Assembly (NCBI GenBank): GCA_017893485.1
Contig: CM030365.1
Coordinates: 29,472,289 to 29,536,288, forward strand
Source of the DNA: Hemerocallis citrina
Lineage: Eukaryota > Streptophyta > Magnoliopsida > Asparagales > Asphodelaceae
DNA length: 64,000 nucleotides
Direction: 5' to 3'
This document shows positions 26,460 to 38,916 of the stretch, piece after piece. Numbering within the stretch: position 1 is the first letter of the stretch; each line of letters starts with the position of its first letter. Below the pieces are notes generated by a model. The model had not been told where the DNA came from. It was given only the letters and a program-made list of their open reading frames with translations, and did not search any database. Position numbers and translations under genes: made by a program.

Positions 26460-27769
26460 TGACATCAATTAATTGTACTAAACATAGTAAGGGAAATAAC
26501 CCTAGGTAGACACTAGATGAATGTGAGTTAGTTTTTGGATCATGAATGCTATGGTTGGTTTGAACCTGCATTGGTGATATCTCATACATAACCTGATCGC
26601 CTCCTTTTTTCTTCCTATAACTACCATTTTTGTCCTTTTCATTTTCCCTTTCTGTAATATTTTATTTGTAATTGAATAAAATACTCTATTAGTTTTCTTG
26701 ATTATTTTAATTAAACATTTTCAAGAAACTTTTCGTTCTTCTTGATTGAGCTATTCTGGTTGATCCTATTTTCTTTTAATAAATTGTGGGTATTTTCATT
26801 TGAACCCTGTTGTATTTAAACCCATCTCCTATTGAACCCGAAAACCCAATTTCAATTGTTCTTGACCCAAAAACACTATTATTGGATCCTAAACCACTAA
26901 CCCAACATCCTAATTACAATCTATAAATACAATCCTATCGCAAACCCTAAAAATTGCACAATTGAAACCCTAAGAGCCGTCTATTCTCTCTCCTAGATTT
27001 TCCTGCTCAACCCCTAACCTCCACTTTTTGTGCTTCTTCCCCGACCAAACTCCAGCCACCCTCCCTTCGATGACCCCCGTCGACATCCTACATGCCGAAC
27101 CCGAACCCCCGACCCTCTTCTCCGTTCCCCATCGATCAACACCCGCCATCAGCCAAACCCCGACACCCAATCGAAACCCCCGCTTTGCCCCTCTCTTCGA
27201 TGCCTCCCGTCAACCACCCCACTGCCGTTGACCCCCTCCACGTTGATGTCGAGCAGCCAGACCCGCAAGCCCCCTTTTGCTTGCTGATATTGTTGTTGCT
27301 GACATTGCTTTTGCTATTGTTTGCTTGATTCTCTATTACATGTATTATACACATGTTATTTCGTGGGTTCGTGGGTTCTTTGCTCTAGGATCCTTATCCC
27401 ATTATTCCTGGTACTCAATTTCGTCATCCAAAAGGCAAGTCACTTTTCTCTTGAATTGTACATGTAACCCCAGTTTTCCATTTTCTGTATTTTTTGGATG
27501 TATTTTTTTTTAGGTGTATTTCTATCATTGTACCTCTTTTTGGCTGTATATTGGATCTTTATTTTTCAATATATTCATTTAATTGTTTTTTTCGTCTTCT
27601 ATTTGATATCCTTGATCCTATTGTCTCTTTTTGGGTCGTCTCTGTTTGATCGAACTCCTATTTTATCTCCAGTATTTTATTTGTTCATATCCTTTTTTTA
27701 CTATTTTTCTCTATCTTGATTTTGGATCTATTCATACCCTAATTCTATATTTAAACCCCCTATCCAATT

Positions 27770-30700
27770 TGTCACACCCCGCTTCCCAAAAATACGGAAT
27801 ACGAGTACATGACATTGGCCTAGCGAATGACTAACGTCATCCATAAGCTCTTTATCAGATTAACTCAACAATATAATACAGAACAATTGCGTAGGTAATG
27901 ATAATAATCTCATGAACAATAATACTTGGAATGAAGAAATAAAATTTTCCAAATAAAATAATATTCCAACGTTTAGAAACAAATTGCAATATTCAGGTCA
28001 TAAGTCCAATACAATGAACTAACAATAATCCAATAATTAAGTCTCCATAACAAAGCAATAATTATTAAGCAGCGATCCAATCAATTTCTTCACCAATGTT
28101 GCTCTCTCAATCCATCAGGTAATTCTCCATCAACACCTATAAACACTTCACCTAAAAAGAGGAAGAAAATTGTCCTTAGAGCAAGTCATGGATGGTAAGT
28201 AGAGAAAGCAAGGAACAATGGAATAACGATATAACAATGAAACAATAGATCAATAGGAATCAATAATATGCCACGATAACAATAATCAATAACATGGAAA
28301 TCGATACAATGGCTATAAAGAATGATGCAATATTCGGTAACAATATTTAATGAACAATATCAATAACACTTAGCCGAGATTTGATATCACTAGAAATAAT
28401 GAGGAACAATATGCAGTGTCGATGTTGTGACAATCCTTATGTCTATTAATCATTTTTATGCTAACTAATGCACGTACTACTGTGTCCCATGTGTATCGTA
28501 CCACAGGTTCGATGCATACATTCAATTTTGTTTAGACTATAGTGGGACTCTATAGTTCAAGTACTGGGTATGATGACGATAACAATATAATACGGGCCAA
28601 GGTGCAATTTCTTACACAATGAAGATATCAATAATAATACGGGCCAAGGTGCAATTTCTTACACAATGACGATATCAATAATAATACGGGCCATCATCCG
28701 AGTACAGTCCCTATATCATCGACTACTCTAGTGAATCTCTTAAACCCCAGCTTGTTAATTATTTATCAATGCAATAATACAATATGCAACTAAGACATGA
28801 GATGAACAACAGTATCAATCGGGAAACAATAGGGTGATAACATTAAATAGGACAATTAGAATGATAAAAATAACTCATTAGGATCATGCAGTACAACATA
28901 CATAGATCAATTCATATAATAATACGATATAGGAATAATTAATTCATTAAAAAATAGTATCCAAAATTCTGGACAGCAAGTGCAACCTGTACAAAAATTC
29001 AGTTTTCCGCTGACTCAGAAACCGAAAGTTGAATCCATCAGAAAATCTGGAAATTAGACTTTCACACGATTCCAACGCATATTTAAAGTTCAAATTCCGA
29101 CAATAGTAGCTAGGTCAATCACATGGTTCTTTATAGGTTTTATGTTCAGGCAGAAATTCGACATCATGTTATTTTAATTTTTAGCATCAGCAAAAACTCA
29201 GTATTAAATTCATTAAGAATACTTTTTAAATTCCTAATCATGTTAAGAAATAATTTGAAAATTTTTAGAGCAAAATTCTATTATTTGAACAGCCTTTTTA
29301 CTGTTTAAACATGAAAGGTACGAGAATCTGAAAAATCAGAAGAAAAAAAACACAGTTGTAGTAAAACGGGCATACCTTTTGTTACAAAACTCGAAATTCA
29401 AAAATTCAAGATGTTCTTGAAATTAGAAATATAAGGCTACAATTCATATTCAGAAAGTATTTCATTTTAAGGTCGTTTACTGGTTCGAAAATAACGGTCA
29501 ATATTCAGGTCCGCAAGCATATACAGGGTTTTGGAGATATTTTCATGAAAATAATTAATTAGACAGGTTGTGTATCGATTCTTTAGTCAATAAATTGTGT
29601 AATCAGTATGACGTGTGTCAAAACATAATGAGTAAAATTAGAACATATACATACACAATTCTAACGTTAATCAATCATCAAACGATCAAAAGTCACACAA
29701 CCTAACAATTGTCTCTAAAATAATTTATTTGTGTTGTGACTTATATGAATAACCCTATTATCAATTCTACATGCAATCAGGAAAGATCCAAACTTTAGAG
29801 TCAAAAGTCTCACGATGTCAAGAATATTGGAATTAGCTCGTGTAAACCCTCAATAGACCCAACGAAGAGATGAACAATGGATAATACGATAACAAAGAGA
29901 TCTACTTGCAAGAATTTCAATAATACTTGAATTTGATACAATTAGCAATTCAATAGGATAGTGACTTGCCTACTAGACGGTGAAAACGAATACCAAGAAT
30001 AACGGGATAAGAATCCCGAAGCAAATCACGAACTAGTCAATTTAACACGATACACGTGCAAAAAGCGACTTAAGTAAGCGAGATACAGAAGCAACTGCAA
30101 CAGAGCCCACAAATAGTGAGACATCAGCAGCTGCAAAGGCGGCAGACGGAGATCGGAGGGCAGCACGAATGCCGTGACGGCGGGTGGTCGAGCGACGAGG
30201 TCACAGCGGTGCTCAGGGGGAGCGGCGACTGCCGTGCCGGGTTTCGGGATTGGGGTGTGGTCACCTGTTAATGTCGAGAACGGAGGAAGGAGGCACAGGG
30301 GTTGTCTGGTGGTGCTGGGGCTGGTCGATGGGAGAAGGGACGATGAAGGGGGTCGTTGGAGGTGGGTAGTTCACCGGAGAAGACGAACCCAGAGGATCAG
30401 TTAGGGGTTTTGGCGGGAAACAGAGATGGAAGAGACAGAGAACGGGAGGAGAGAGAGAGTAGGAGAGAGTGTAGACGGCTAGGGTTTCGATTTGTGTGCA
30501 AAAATTTGAGTTTGCATTAGAGTTCTATTTATAGGGTACAGTTAGGGTACATGGTTAGTGAATTAGGGTCCAATAACAACAGATGAGGATTAAGAACAAA
30601 TGAAATTGGGCTTTAGGGTTCAATTAAGAGATGGATAAAAATCAGTATGGTTCAAATAAAAACACCCACAATAAATAAGAGAACAATATGAACGACAATA

Positions 30701-31190
30701 AAAGCTCAATCAAAAGAACAAAGAACTTTATGAATAAAAATTGAAATCCAAATAAATAGATAAATAATACAAATGAAAACAATATAAGTTGGCTTGAAAT
30801 TAAATTTGAATTCACAACGAAAATCAGATCAAGTACGAAAACAAAATAATTCGTTAAATGTACTTTAATTTAATAATCAAGGAATAACGATTAATAGTTA
30901 TAATTATAAAAATAATAAAATCATACAATAAAATAATTATCCGGGTTTAACAATTTACTAAAATGACCCAATAAATATATATATATAAATAATTTGGACT
31001 CAAATACAAATAGTTGATCCATAAGATCTAGAAAATAAGATCAAAACACATCATTATTTAAATGAGTAAATTTTCGATTAGAAAAACACTTTAATATAAA
31101 ATCCAAAATAATTTTAATGAATAATGAATTTATAATATCATAATACAGAAAATATACAAAAAATATGTATTTACGGGAATGGGGGTTACA
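27770..31190 (-). repeat. R4 3' LTR
   Basis: 3,421 bp, edges TGTCACACC...GGGGGTTACA on the plus strand. Minus-strand TATA box CTATAAATAG at 30,534-30,525, then a GC-rich, CT-rich leader. It contains a 47-bp tandem repeat near 28,594. Confidence 0.93.
28594..28700. repeat. 47-bp tandem repeat in R4 3' LTR (two units plus a partial)
   Basis: The word GGGCCAAGGTGCAATTTCTT recurs from 28,594 to 28,641, and a partial unit begins at 28,688. Confidence 0.85.
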
Positions 31191-31941
31191 ATCCTACCCA
31201 CCTTACAACAAAATTTTGCCATCAAAATTTTCTCAGGCGGTACATAGGACAAAGCAAAAGCAAACTGATAAAATAACCAAACAGAAGATTAAAGGGAAAG
31301 AAACAAAATCGTGGGTAACAAAACAGGGGATTCAAAGGAAAAGAAAATGGTGGCAGCACCAGAATACCAAGGAACGTGGATACGAATGACTTGATCAAGA
31401 ATGATGTTAAATAGAGATTCAATGAATGATGACAATGCAATGAATGAACAAGGTAGTAAACAATGCAAAGAAAGAGAAACAACAAGATAATCCTAGGACA
31501 TGTGGGTTATGGGTCTACCATACTTCTGCTGCGCTACTCCCATGGTCAAGCTCCAAACTATAGACATGTAGTAGATCAAGCGATGCTGATCGATGAAGTA
31601 AGCAGGAAGAAAAGAAAGGGTATAACCGGAATCAAAAGAATATAGGCACAAAAGAATAAAATTATACCTAACAAGGAATTAATGAATGGAAGGGACAAAA
31701 GATAACAAGAAATGAAGGAACTGAATGTGAAGGGATCAAAGAAGAATCAAAAGAGACTATTTTCTAGATTATAAGTTGGATATCAATTGTTCACACGATC
31801 ACTGTATTACTCATACTGTTGAGTCAAACTGATATAATCCCAAATCTGATTAATATATCAATCAAAGCCAAACTTCCTTATGCTAGTCACGTTTGATTGA
31901 TAAATTATCCAAACCTAGGCTCTGATACCAGTAAAAACCGT
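31191..31941 (-). other. R4 interior, non-coding
   Basis: 751 bp between the two LTRs. Next to the 3' LTR the minus strand has AAGGTGGGTAGGAT, a polypurine tract, preceded by a TTTTGATGGCAAAATTTT palindrome-like segment that resembles the end of the R3 interior. The rest has no domain. Short open frames here do not resemble gag. Confidence 0.8.
31919..31930 (-). promoter_or_regulatory. R4 primer-binding site
   Basis: Minus strand TGGTATCAGAGC, 11 nt from the LTR edge, the same arrangement as in R1 and R3. Confidence 0.9.
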
Positions 31942-34900
31942 TGTCACGCCCGGCTTTTCAAAAATACGGAATACGAGTACATGACATTGGCCCATCAAAT
32001 GACTAACGTCATCCATAAGCTGTTTATCCGATTAACTCAACAATATAATTAATACAAAACAATTGCGCAGGCAATAATAATAATCTATGAACAATAATAC
32101 TTGGAATGAAGCAATAAAAATATCTAAATACAATAATAATCCAACGTCTGGAAAAAAATTGCAATATTCGGGTCATAAGCCCAATACAATGAAATAACAA
32201 TAATCCAATAAGTGTCCATAACAAAGCAATAATTATTAAGCAGCGATGCAATCAATTTCTTCACCAATGTTGTTAACTCAATCCATCAGGTAATTCTCCA
32301 TCAACACCTGTAAACACTTCATCTAAAAAGAGGAGAAAAATTGTCCTTAGAGCAAGTCATGGACAGCAAGTAGAGAAAGCAGGGAACAATGGAATAACGG
32401 TATAACAATGAATCAATGGATCAATAGGAATCAATAACATGACACGATAACAGTAATCAATAACATGGAAATCGATACAATGACTATAAATAATGATGCC
32501 TGATATTCGGTATCAATGTTTAATGAACAATATCATTAACACTTAGCCAAGATTCGATATCACTAGAAACACTGAGGAACAATATGCAGTATCGATGTTG
32601 TGTCAATCCTTATGTCTATTAATCATTTTTATCCTAACTAATGCACATACTACTGTGTCCCATGTGTGTCGTACCACAGATTCGATGCATACAATCAATT
32701 TTGTTTAGACTATAGTGGTAGACTCTGTAGTTCATGTACAACGATAACAATATAACACGGGACTAGGTGCAATTTATTACACAATGACGATATCAATAAT
32801 AACACGGGCCAAGGTGCAATTTCTTACACAATGACGATTTCAATAATAACACGGGCCATGGTGACATTTCTTACACAATAACGATATCAATAATAATATG
32901 GGTCATCATCCGAGTACAGTCCCTATATCATCGACTACTCTAGTCAATCCCTTAAACTCTGGTTGTTAATTATTTATCAATGCAACAATACAATATGCAA
33001 CTAAGACATGAGATGAACAATAGTATCAATTGGGAAACAATAGGGTGATAACATATATTAAGACAATTAGAATGATGAAATAAATCATTAGGATCATGCA
33101 ATGCAACATACATACATCAATTCATGTAATAATAAGATATAGGAATAATTAATTCATTAAAAAGTAGTATCCAAAATTCTGGACTGCAAGCGCAACCTGT
33201 ACAAAAATACAGTTTTCCGCTGACTCAGAAATCAAAAGATGAATTCGTCAGAAAATCTGAAAACTAGACTTCCATACAGTTCCAACGCATATTTAAAGTT
33301 CAAACTCCGACAATAGTAGCTAGGTCAATCACATGGTTCTTTATAGGTTTTATGTTCAGGTAGAAATTCAACATCTTGTTATTTTAATTTTTAGCATCAG
33401 CAAAAACTCTGTATTAAATTCATTAAGAATACCTTTTAAATTCCTAAACATGTTAAGAAAAAATCTAGAAATTTTCACAGCAAAATTCTATCATTTGATC
33501 AGCCTTTTTATAGTTTAAACATGAAAGGTACGAGAATGTAAAAAATATGAAAGTAAACACACAGCTGTAGTAAAACGGGCATAACTTTTGCTACAAAACT
33601 CGGAATTCGAAAATTGAAGATCTTCTGTAAACTAGAAAGATAAGGCTACAATTTATATTCAGAAAGTATTTCATTTTAAGGTCGTTTACTGGTTCGAAAA
33701 CAACTGTCAATATTCATGTCAGGAAGCATATACAGGGTTTTGGGGATATTTTCATGAAAATAAATTAATTAGACATGATGTGTATTGATTCTTTAGTCAA
33801 TAAATGTGTAAGCAGCTTCATGAGTGTCAAAACATGATGAATAAAATTAGAACATATACATACACAATTCTAACGTCAATCAATCATCAAATGATCAAAC
33901 ATCACACAACCTAACAATTATCTCTACAATAATTTATTTGTGATGTGACTTATATGAATAACCCTATTATCAATTCTACATGCAATCATGAAAGTTCCAA
34001 ATTTTAGAGTCAAAAGTGGCACGATGTCAAGAATATTAGGGTAGCTCGTACAAACCCTCAATAAACCTAACAAAAAGATGAACAATGGATAATACGATAA
34101 CAAAGAGATCTATTTGCAAGAATTTTAATAACACTTGAATTTTATATAATTAGCAATTCAATAGGACAGTGACTTGCCTGTTAGAAGGTGAAAACGAACA
34201 CCAAGAATAACGGGATAAGAATCCCGAAGCAACTCACAAACTAGTCAATTTAACACGTACAATACACGTGCAAAAAGCGACTCAAGTAACCAAGAGACAG
34301 CAGAAACTGCAACAGAGCACACAAATAGAGAGACATCAGCAACTGCAAAGGCCAAGGACGGAGACCAGAGGGCAGCACGAACGGTGCGACGGCGGGTGGT
34401 CGAGCAACGAGGTCGCGTCGGCGCTCAAGGGGAGCGGCGACTGCCGTGTCAGGTTTCAGGATTAGGTTGTGGTCACCTGTTAATGTCGAGAATAGAGGAA
34501 GGAGGCACAAGGGTTGTCTGGTGGTCTTGGGGCTGGTCAATGGGAGGAGGGACGACGAAGGGAGGCGTCAGAGGTGGGTAGTTCGCCGGAGAAGACGAAC
34601 CCAGAGGATGGGTTAGGGGTTTTGGCGGGAAACAGAGAAGGAAGAGAGAAAACGGGAGGGGAGAGAGAGAGTAGGAGAGAGAGTATACGGCTAGGGTTTC
34701 GATTTGTGTGCAAAAATTAGGGTTTGCATTAGAGTTATATTTATAGGGTACAATTAGGGTACATGGTTAGTGAATTAGGGTCCAATAACAACAGATGAGG
34801 ATTAAGAAGAAATGAAATTGGGCTTTTGGATTCAATTAAGAGATGGATCAAAATCAATAGGGTTCAAATAAAAACACCCACAATAAATAAGAGAACAATA

Positions 34901-35407
34901 TGATCGACAATAAAAGACCAATCAAAAGAATAAAGAACTTTATGAACAAAAATTGAAATCCAAATAAATAGATAAATAATACAAATGAAAACAATATAAG
35001 TTGGCTTGAAATTAAATTAGAATTCACCACGAAAATCAGATCAAGTACGAAAACAACAAAACTTGTTAAATGTACTTTAATTAAATAATCAAGGAATAAC
35101 AATTAATAGTTATAATTATAAAAATAATAAAATCATACAACAAAATAATTATTCGAGTTTAACAATTTACTAAAATGACCCAATTAATATATATATATAT
35201 ATATATAGTTTGGACTCAAATACAAATAGTTGATCAATAAGATCTAGAAAACAAGATGAAAACGCATCATTATTTAAATGAATAAATTTTCGATTAGAAA
35301 AATACTTTAATATAAAATCCAAAATGATTTTAACGAATAATGAATTTATAATATCGAAATATTAAAAAATACTCAGAAAATACGTATTTACCGGAATGGG
35401 GGTTACA
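31942..35407 (-). repeat. R4 5' LTR
   Basis: 3,466 bp, a direct copy of 27,770-31,190. TATA box on the minus strand at 34,746-34,736. A (TA)n run at about 35,186-35,205 is longer than its partner at about 30,975. Confidence 0.93.
32759..32915. repeat. 47-bp tandem repeat in R4 5' LTR (three units plus a partial)
   Basis: Starts at 32,759, 32,806, 32,853 and 32,900, exactly 47 bp apart. One unit more than in the other LTR of the same element. Confidence 0.85.
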
Positions 35408-38400
35408 CTATTAATCCCCCACATGCATTAACCAACGACAATACCTAATACCCACTTCACCTAATTAAAAACCTATTCACTTAAAAATACCCATACCCAT
35501 TACTAAAACCCATCAATACCATTATTTATTCCTCTGATCCGTTAGCATACACCTACCCAAACCCGTTTAAACCTCCTTCACCCTGCGGCCATCACATCCC
35601 CTAACCCTAATCTGTTTACCTATGTATATATTTAACCCATATGCATGCCTGTTCATCTCCCAACTCCTAAGCCTCCTCCTCCTCCTTTTTCAACCCTGCA
35701 CTTCCCTGTTCTTCATCCCTTTGTTCACGCCAGCCCTAAGCCACCTTTCCTCTCTCCGTCGCCAACAGCCAGCCTACTACCGACCCCTGTCCCGAGTCTC
35801 CTCCCAGCCTCCTCTTCCTTATCACAACCTGCAGCAACCGCATCAGCCCGCTGTCGCCCTGCAGCCGCATCGCACCAGTCTCGGACGTCGCTTCCCACCC
35901 TCTCTCCGCGGTCCGCAGCGACTACAACCTCCTGGCAGTCTCCCCTCCACGTACACCTGTCGCACAGCCAGTGCAGTGACAGCGAAGCTGCTGCCATTGC
36001 CCGTCATCTTTCCCTCTTGCTCTCTCTCGTTGTTGTGCGAGCGTGAGAGTGCACGCGTTGCGTGTTCTTGGTTTGTGGGTTGTGATCGTTTTTGGGTCCA
36101 TGGTGTTCGTTGCTCGTGTGCTCGTATTCTCGTTCGTTCGTTGTGTTCGTACTCGGGAATCCGTTCCCTCTTGCTTTGCGTCGTTTCCATCATCGACTAT
36201 AAGGCAAGTAACTTGTATTCTTGCCTTTGTGTACTACAAGTACTAAATACCGTATGTAGTGTAGTTGTGTTCTAGAGACAATTCTTGTGTGTGAACCCTT
36301 TTTGTATCTTGTTTCTATTGTGTTGACCCGCCCGTAGTTGCCACTTGACACCCATGACATGCAATAACTTAGGGATGACCAATTCTTGATGTGTATATGC
36401 ATGTTGTTCGTATGATATCGTGTGTTCAGTTGTGTTATTTGTAGTATAACTTGTTGTGGATGTGTCAAATACCATGTACCATGTTTCTTGGATGTCAAGT
36501 ATACCCTATTTCATGTTTGGTTATGTTTTGGATGAGTTCCATATGAACTAGTTGATTTTGTGCATGAAGGATATTTTCTGTTTTGCCGGTACCTCGATGT
36601 TGTTCAGTATCTTAGACCCTATTAAGGTCCGTATATGAAAATATTAACTGTAGATAATTTTTTCTATTTTCTAACCCTTCTGACAGATTTCAGTTTCGAT
36701 TTATGAGTTGCAAGTTATGACTGTTTTACTACAGTGGTGTAGGAAAGTTTTCAGATTTCATTTACATGAATGTTGTGTAGTAAACTATTTTTATTATGAT
36801 GTTCAAAGTATTATTTTGATCCAATATTTAGCTGAGTATAGCTAGACCTGATTGTGATTAATCCTGAATTTTTTTGGATTTGTTTGGTGAGTTTTACAAT
36901 CTATTCTATACCTGTAAACAAGTACTATACTAGCAGATTTTTCTTGCTGTTCAGTAGAGATACATAATTTTGACCTGATTCTACTTGCTGTTAGAAAAAT
37001 CTTTATGAATATGAAAGTTATCCTAGTGTATCTATGTTATCACCCTTTTGACGGATCTGGATTTCGTTTTATATTTTGTGAGATATTGTTGTTTTCGTAC
37101 TGCAGTATTTATGATTTCAGATTTACAAAACTACTGTATCTTGCTATTTTCTGATTTTACTTGACTATTCTATTTATGTTGGAAAATTATGAAACTTTAT
37201 TTTTGGTTACAAAACAAACTACTGAATACCCCAGATTTTTCGTGGATTTAATTAGTAAGTTTTCATGCTATGTTTCTGTCCTTGAATACAAACTTTTGAT
37301 TTCTGGCTGAACACATTTTCTGAATATAAACCTGTTTTGAGTACTGTTGTTGTGAAATACCATATGACTTATATATATTTTCTGGATTTGGCCGGGAGTC
37401 TATTTTTCAGATTCTTTGACGGATCCAGGTTTGCATTTTTTTAGCATGGGAATTCCAGATTTAGTGCAGTACTGTCTTGCTGTCCTGAACTAGAATTTTC
37501 GTTGTCCAACCCTTTTATGTGTTATCTTTCACTCGTCATGTTTATCTTTCATCCTAAACTGGTTACCTGTTATTCCATGTTATTCTTGTCATACATACAT
37601 GCCTGTTTGATAATAATAAAAAAATAACCAAGCGAGGGTTAAGGAAAGATCTAGTAGTGAAAAACATAGAAATGTGTACTGAGAAGAGGGCCCGTGTTCC
37701 CTACCTGTTACGTATTCATGACTACATGATTCACGATCCTGTTGCTTGACTGCATGCTTCCCTATCGGAAGGTGTACTCGCAAGAGGACCACTAGGTTCT
37801 ACCTGTACCTATTTACTTGATTACCTGACTGCACACTTCCCTATAGGAAGGTATTCTCGGAAGAGAACCACTAGGTTCTACCTGTTCCTGTTTCCTATTT
37901 TTCCTGATCCCTAAGTACACGGCCCTATGGACTCCACTACGAAATCTAAACACAAACTTGTTTGAATGTAGCAACCATGTTGTAAAAAGATGGACGGATG
38001 AAGTGCTACCTAGATCGTAATAATACAAGATTTGACATAACCTGATACCTGTTACATGCTTACCTGTACCTGTGCCTGTTTTCCTATTTACTTGTTTACC
38101 TACTTGCTTAACACTAGATACATGTTACCTGTACCTGTTAGTATATCATGTTACTTGATTTTATTTCTTGATTCATGTTAGTTATCCTATTCTGTTGACA
38201 TGCCTATACCATGTTATGTTTGTTTCCGCTGTTATTCTATTTTGTTTATCTTTCCCCATGTAGTTGTGCCTGCACTACAAGCTGCCCGTAACTTACATTG
38301 ACGGGAGTTTGTTTTCTTTTTTCTCTTCTTGCAATTTGTTAAATTGCAGATTTTGGAGATCAACTGCCACATGGAGTTGGTGATATGAGATTCTTGATTA

Positions 38401-38754
38401 TGAAGTTTTGCTATTATTATTTTCCTGCTATTTCAATTATTTCCTGTTGCTACTTGAATTATTGTATTCGATACTTGAATTTATTTTTATTTGCGCAACG
38501 TGACCCAGGATTTTTGACTTATTTAGATCTGGTTTATTTGAGATTAATATATTTTATTTCAAGTAATCCTGTTGGTATTTTTATTCATATAAGCATGCGT
38601 GGTTGACTTTTCTTGCTTCCGACTCTGATTATTCTTTTGAATTGTTGTAAAAATCCTGACAGCTAATGGATGATGAAAATCATTCACTGGGCTTAGTTAC
38701 GTATCCGTATTCCGTATTCTCTTTTTGGAAAGCTGGGTGTGATAAGGTTTTCAG

Positions 38755-38766
38755 TGGTATCATAGC
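38755..38766 (+). promoter_or_regulatory. R3 primer-binding site
   Basis: TGGTATCATAGC, one change from the initiator-Met tRNA complement, 10 nt after the LTR end. Confidence 0.88.
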
Positions 38767-38916
38767 CCAAGTTTGACTAATGTATTAGTTGCCTAATATA
38801 TTAGACAATCTTGGCTCGATCTGGGATTGGCTCAACATTATACAGACCATGCATACATAAATGAATTATAATCACCTTTAATATGCATGCTAATTGTTTT
38901 TGATTTTGTGCATACT

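Larger units (their letters stand above)
27770..35407 (-). mobile_element. R4: LTR element with giant LTRs and a 751-bp interior
   Basis: LTRs 27,770-31,190 and 31,942-35,407 flank a short non-coding interior with a primer site at one end and a purine-rich tract at the other. It lies in the R3 5' LTR with 5-bp flanks CAATT (27,765-27,769) and CTATT (35,408-35,412), a duplication with one change. It cannot encode its own proteins. It resembles LARD/TRIM-type elements in lacking coding sequence but has an unusually high LTR-to-interior ratio. Confidence 0.9.
27463..38744 (+). repeat. R3 5' LTR, interrupted by R4
   Basis: Parts 27,463-27,769 and 35,413-38,744, together 3,639 bp. Starts TGTAACCCC and ends GTGTGATA (GTGACA in the 3' LTR). 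A TATA-like ATGTATATATTTAA near 35,621 precedes a GC-rich leader (35,740-36,050) carrying a 217-codon open frame of no known family. Confidence 0.92.

Noticed and set aside
27028..27328. Overlapping proline-rich open frames
   Set aside because: This is the GC-rich leader of LTR-D. Similar frames recur on both strands in the R4 LTRs (30,174-30,404; 34,384-34,581), as expected from base composition.
36195..36215. GGCAAGTAAC after the LTR leader as a splice donor
   Set aside because: A similar word occurs in LTR-D, but in R1 it is GGCAAAT and no matching acceptor was found.
35622..36275. 217-codon open frame in the R3 5' LTR
   Set aside because: It lies in the GC-rich leader, has no domain, and the matching frame in the 3' LTR (44,217-44,549) soon diverges. 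It is probably chance.
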